From assembly GCA_031308135.1 (NCBI GenBank), contig JAHLJT010000631.1:190420955-190484954 (forward strand): a stretch of 64,000 nt of DNA, written 5' to 3'. A program made the translations under genes and the position numbers. Under the pieces are notes generated by a model. That model was not told where the DNA came from. It ran no database searches and worked only from the letters and a program-made list of their open reading frames with translations. Source of the DNA: Acheta domesticus (taxonomy: Eukaryota; Arthropoda; Insecta; Orthoptera; Gryllidae). Within the stretch, counting starts at the first letter, position 1; every line of letters begins with the position of its first letter. This document shows, in pieces, positions 59,420-64,000 of this stretch.

Positions 59420-60160
59420 ATCAATAATATTGTTTTTACTTTCCCATATTCATACGTATATACGGAGTAATATAAGTAGTATAGGGAAAGTTATGTAATG
59501 TTGCGCGAAGAAACGGATTTTGAACAGAAAAAAATGCATTGCCGGGCCCTGATAACAAAAAGTGAATAAATCCAGTTGCTAAATTAAGAAAAAATTCCCT
59601 GACACATGGTGTAGCCTGTATCTCTGTTTTGTGAGTTCTTGATACTGAACAATCAATGCAAAGCAAAACGTCCCTCCGTCCGTCCGTCCTTCCTTCCGTC
59701 CGTCCGTCTGTCTGTCTGTGAACACCACTAGAGCCTAAAACATGCGTAGAATTCTTTCCAAATTCAAGAAACTCTGTCAATCTGCCTTGAGTCAAAGCTT
59801 TGAGATTTTGAAAAACATTCTTTAAAATTTGGGGGTACTTTACTTTAAGCCCCCAGACATTTTCAAACTTTTCTCAAAAACTACTCCAAATTTCTTATTA
59901 TATTTATAGTAAGAATGGAGTAAAATACACTTATTAAGGTGCCATAAGTCCGAATTTTACGGTTTACTCTGAATTTTCGAAAATTGCAAAAGTTTGAATT
60001 TTATTCGGCCTCTTCCAACAAGTATAAAATTAAAGAAAGAGATATTTCCTTCAAATAAAATTTGTTCTCCAAAGTGAGTTATTTCATTAATGTCATGTAC
60101 TTTTTTTTTTTAAGAAATTAGTACTTTTTGCGCAAAATCATTTTCATTTTCACGCATTTT
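59420..60160 (-). repeat. Family R unit, minus orientation
   Basis: It starts with the inverted family end (agggaaagttatgtaatgttgc at 59483), then the (CCGT)n block at 59675-59720, then ggggtactttac, tattcggcctcttccaac and caaataaaatttgttctcc. These are the same blocks as 29640-31155 in reverse. Confidence 0.7.
59675..59720. repeat. (CCGT)n microsatellite within family R
   Basis: ccgtccgtccgtccttcc then gtctgtctgtctg. The complementary block appears at the same place in the other family R units. Confidence 0.85.
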
Positions 60161-60162
60161 CA

Positions 60163-61876
60163 ACTAGTGGTGCTACAGAATGGCACAGACTTCCCCTATT
60201 AGTTTTCTATTTCCTTGGGTCTTCGCTAGCTATTCGGAATTGCCACAAACTCTTTCTTGCCAGCTGTCATCTTTCACCGCCAAAAGTACATTTTTTGTCA
60301 TTTTTTTAATTTTTCGGTTTTCTATTGGTAGAACTGAAACATTAATTTTAGAATATTAAAGAACACTAAAACCTAGTCATAAATGGCAATTTTCTTTTAA
60401 AAATTATGTGGCGTTTAAGAGAAAACGGCGTTTTAGCGCTACTAAAAATACGAAATTTGAAGCTCATTTTCACAGAAAATGTTTGAGTTTTCAAAATACT
60501 TTATTTGAAGTTATTTGAAGCACTTACACTCACAAATATAATAATGTTCAGAAATTGCTGGTAATGTGCATATTAAAGATGTGAGAGATCTTTCAAAAAA
60601 ATTACAATTATGTAATTTTTGAAAAAACAAAAAGATAACTGAAAATAAACTTAACGCAATACTAAATAGTGTAATTAGCACTATCCGTTACAAAAGTTTC
60701 AAGAAAGAATGTGCAGCGATGTATGAGAAAATGGCGTTTGAGCGTTTATGAAAATGCGAAATTTTGAGCAACTTTTCACAGAAAACGGTTGTGTTTTCAA
60801 GAATCTGTACTTAACATTATGTAAAGCACATGTACTCGTAAATATAATAATCTGACAAAATCGCCGCTAATGTAAATATTATCGACGTGAGAAACATGTG
60901 AAAAAATTTACATTTTTGTAATTTTTGAAAAAACCAACCTATAGAGCAATATGAATTTTATGTCATCTGATAGAGTACATTTATCACTATCCCTACCAAA
61001 AGTTTAAAGAAAAAATTTGAACCGCTTTTGAGAAAATATTGTTTTTGTAATTTTTCAAATTGCACATATTGCACGCAATATTGCACGAAACCTACTAACA
61101 TTTTGAAAAACATTTACATGACTTTCATGAAAGAACTCAATATGCAGAACAAATTTTAATTGAAGAAAAAATCTCTATCTTCAATTTTGAAGTTGGAGAA
61201 AGACGCCGAAAAAAATTCAAAGTTTCACAATTTTCGAAAATTCAGTTATCCGTGAAAACCGGATCTATGCCATGTTAATAAGTGTATTTTACACTATTCT
61301 TACAAGATATTTAAAGAAAAAATTTGGAGCCGTTTTTGAGAAAATTTTGAAAATCCTCGGGTTCCTTCATATAAAACACCTTCAAATTTTGAAGAATCTT
61401 TTTCAAAATCTCAAAGCTTTGACTAGAACCAGATCGACCGGAGAATATCCATTTTGGAAGAAATTGTAATTATGGTTTTTGTAAATTGTAATTATGTAAT
61501 TTGTAAACACAATTGTGTTTGTTAGTTAAAGTGCTTCAAATGACTTTTCGTGACGTTTTTGGAAATCACAAAACATTCCTGTGAAAAAGTGCTTCAGTTT
61601 TCGCATTTACAGTTGTGCTTAACACCATTTTCTTAAAAACGGCTGCAATTTTTTTCAAAGAAAATTGTCTTTTAGGAAGAGGTTTTATTCTTCTTTGGTA
61701 TTCTTAAAATCATATTTCCGTTCAACTATTGAGAAACCGAAGAATTAGTAAAATGTCAAAAAAATGTAGTTTGGGTGGCGATAAATGACAGCTGGCAAGA
61801 GTATTTGTCAAGTCCGAATAGCTAGGCTAGACGACAGGGAATAGAAAAACTAATACGGGAAAGTCTGTTCCATTCA
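60163..61876 (+). mobile_element. Complete family R element with terminal inverted repeats (1.7 kb)
   Basis: The left end ctagtggtgctacagaatgg (60164) and about 160 following bases are matched, inverted, by the right end finishing near 61876 (ctatagcaccattag). Shared blocks include cagacttcccctattag, agctattcgga, ttgccagctgtcat and acattttttgtcat-like. The interior 60330-61470 equals the unit at 29640-31155. No coding was found. The superfamily is not recognised. Confidence 0.65.
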
Positions 61877-62286
61877 TTCTATAGCACCATTAGTTATAGA
61901 TTGTATTTGTTAACGCATTTTTTTGTACGCGTTGTTTTAACGATTTACATTTGATACAGTAATACTGAGGTATCACAATTTCTATACTAGTACCTGCAGA
62001 TGTGAGAATATTATCCTGTTAATTATTGATAGTTGGTAGAGACCAGAAGATCATGCATTTATCTTTCCTAAAATATGCGGAAATTTATTTTTTACTAAGA
62101 TAAGCTTGCAAAACAGCAATTATTCTGGCTAAAATAGGGGAGCAAATGGCGTGAAAACAATGAAAAATCACCATTTAAAACGATTCTTTGTAAAAAAAAT
62201 TAATAATTAAAATATTCAAATTTTTATTCCAACTAAAATTTATGTCAAACGTATACTTCGATTTAAACGTAGTGGCGCATTAAGAT
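61877..62286. other. No recognisable feature
   Basis: AT-rich DNA. Confidence 0.4.
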
Positions 62287-62402
62287 CATGAGCTGGACGG
62301 AGAGGGGGACACTGTTATCCAATGTTATGAACTTGAGTACCAAAAATTTAAGTTGTAACGATGCTCCCGATTGGATGTCAATGTCCCTCTCTCCAGCTCG
62401 TG
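62287..62402. mobile_element. Foldback MITE, 116 bp, copy 2
   Basis: catgagctggacggagaggg, then actgttatccaat at left, and attggatgtcaatgtcc, then ctctctccagctcgtga at right. The loop is diverged from copy 1. Confidence 0.75.
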
Positions 62403-63324
62403 AAGTTGTCAGTTTTATTACTGAAAAATATTCTTAGCGGCACACTGAATTACAGAATGATGACTACAATTTTGTTGCATTCGCAACGCTGTTTCTACAA
62501 AATCCTTATGTAGACTCTCTATTGAATCCTGGAATAGGATAAGTGAAAACACAGTTATTATTTTCGTTCTCATTTATGTAATCGCCAGCACTGAGAAAGG
62601 CCGCGTCGTGTATTATGATGCAGAGAGCTCTGATATTGAAAGGGATTGGGGGAGCACAGTCAAAGGTAAGATCTATGCCTTGAGAAAAAAGAAAATAATG
62701 TTGAAAAGAAAGAAAAAAGCCAAAATAAAGCAAAATACTAAAAATAGGTATTAGAAGCTAGAATAGGCCAAAGAGACTACATGAAAATCTACTAAAATAA
62801 CTCCAGAAATATAATTAATTAATTCACATTTTTATAAGTAATTAAATTGTAACAATGGAAAACATTTTGCCAAACCTTCAGGATCTAATAAATAATATTG
62901 ATATTTTTTTCAGTTCGTATCGGCATTTCATAATTAATAACTGAAATACCTTACATATACAATTCAGAGCATTTCCCTCGAATCTCCTCTTTATATCATA
63001 ACTTTCTAGTAGTTTTCTTCACAGAAAACTTTTGAAGTGCGTCACAGGTGTGACCTCCAAACTGAATTTACATATTCGTGCGTCTGAAACTCCTTCCAAG
63101 CATTTTATGTAGCAGGCGAATCTTCATTTCGAGGTAGTTCCGGATGAAACTATTTGCACCGACGCCAGAGGCGGAAGCGACCGTCTCTTTCTGGCGGCGA
63201 ATCACTATTGGAAACTTAAAGGAGTGGGAGTATAAGAAAGCTAGACGTTGCGAAATAATGGACCAATCTCCGTCGGCCTCTCTCGCTACCATCCTACGTC
63301 CGTGCACTGTGAATACCGGGAATA
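62403..63324. other. No recognisable feature
   Basis: AT-rich to about 63060, then more balanced DNA with overlapping short frames on both strands and no domain. Confidence 0.4.
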
Positions 63325-63520
63325 GGTGATGAGAGAGGGAGGGAGAGAGAGAGAGATAGAGAGAGAGAAAATAGAGATAGAAAGAAAAGAAATAGAGAGA
63401 AGTAGAAATAGAGATAGAAAAAGAAATAGAGGGAAGTAGAAGTAGAGGGAAGTAGAAATAGAGTAAAAATATAAGTAAAAATAGAGATAGAGGAAGAGAG
63501 ATAGAGAGACGGAGGGAAGA
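63325..63520 (+). repeat. Purine-rich (AGATAG/GAGA)n tract
   Basis: A nearly pyrimidine-free run of gagagagata, agaagtagaaatagag and similar units. The minus-strand frame here is a Leu/Ser/Phe low-complexity shadow. It may be an expansion of the pyrimidine block of the adjoining minus-strand SINE. Confidence 0.75.
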
Positions 63521-63675
63521 GGATAAGGATGAGGAAGGAAAGATCGCATTAAGACTGTGGACCGCAGTTTAGGGTACTTCTCCTCCATTCCGTTGTATTG
63601 AACGGAAATCTATTGATCAGAGCAGTCTCCTCCAAATAGTAGTTGACTGATTATTTCATGCGCATCAGTGCTAGG
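63521..63675 (-). mobile_element. SINE family A fragment (middle part)
   Basis: On the minus strand it has gatctttccttcctcatcc, actgcggtccacagtctt-like, ggagaagtaccctaa-like and ctgctctgatcaatagat, matching the family body in order. Both ends are missing. Confidence 0.65.
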
Positions 63676-64000
63676 ATCATTCGTCCCATTTGTGTAATGT
63701 ATGGTTTTACCACGGGGTCGTGTTCTTCCCACACTGGATGATGAGATGCAGCGCTGACCTACAGATCAGGGTGTACAGTTTTCCACCAACGAGACGCTGC
63801 TTCAGCCGGGACAAGCTCTGAACTCCTGACTGGTCTCCGGACGTGGATGGTTGTGTAGGGCATGAACGTCTAAATGTAACGGGGGAGGATTGGACAAGGA
63901 ACATTAAAGAAAGCTCGCGCGAGGTCCGCGAACCGTGTTTTTGGGGTACTGCTCCGGCATTCGCTTGGTATTGATCTGAGAAACCAAAGAAAACCGTTGC
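63676..64000 (-). mobile_element. SINE family A, cut by the window end
   Basis: On the minus strand it has gccggagcagtaccccaa, gctttctttaatg-like pyrimidine block, cagttcagagcttgtcccgg and aagcagcgtctcgttgg-like. The tRNA head would lie beyond 64000. Confidence 0.7.

Overview
The window looks like repeat-dense, gene-poor DNA from a large arthropod genome, most likely an insect. The AT-rich background is broken by CpG-dense islands and GC minisatellites. It holds insect-type non-LTR retrotransposons, a Helitron, hAT elements with 8-bp target duplications, Tc1-like remnants and many tRNA-derived SINEs. I find no convincing intact host gene, no rRNA or functional tRNA gene, and no CRISPR array. 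The long open frames are almost all inside stop-free satellites or proline/glycine-rich low-complexity DNA.

Layout. Positions 1-1783 hold a broken LINE on the minus strand. Positions 2949-6106 hold a 3,158-bp non-autonomous hAT-like element carrying two CpG-rich minisatellites and a captured SINE piece. A 14.6-kb interval follows (SINEs, GC minisatellites, a high-copy AT-rich repeat called 'family R' here, and a 5'-truncated LINE at 15529-17093). A second hAT copy in inverse orientation lies at 20742-23899. Positions 24.1-33 kb hold family R copies, a TIR element and degraded transposon-like coding remnants. Positions 33.6-41 kb hold a GC minisatellite with a full-length SINE, a 358-bp hAT MITE, and a SINE split by a solo LTR. 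Positions 42.1-44.5 kb hold a decayed Helitron inside a TA microsatellite, itself containing a SINE. Positions 45-55 kb are AT-rich with CpG islands, SINEs and a 15-bp minisatellite. Positions 55-64 kb hold two copies of a short foldback MITE, a head-to-head pair of family R units, and two SINE fragments at the right edge.

The main finding concerns the two 3,158-bp hAT copies. They form an almost perfect inverted repeat; I found one base difference. The 8-bp target duplications are swapped between them: the left flank of copy 1 matches, inverted, the left flank of copy 2, and the two right flanks match in the same way. Two independent insertions followed by inversion of everything between them (6107-20741) explain this exactly. 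The same pattern would arise if the assembly placed the interval in the wrong orientation. Other histories that can be dated by nesting are SINE capture by the hAT element before it was copied, a solo LTR inside a SINE, and a SINE inside a Helitron.
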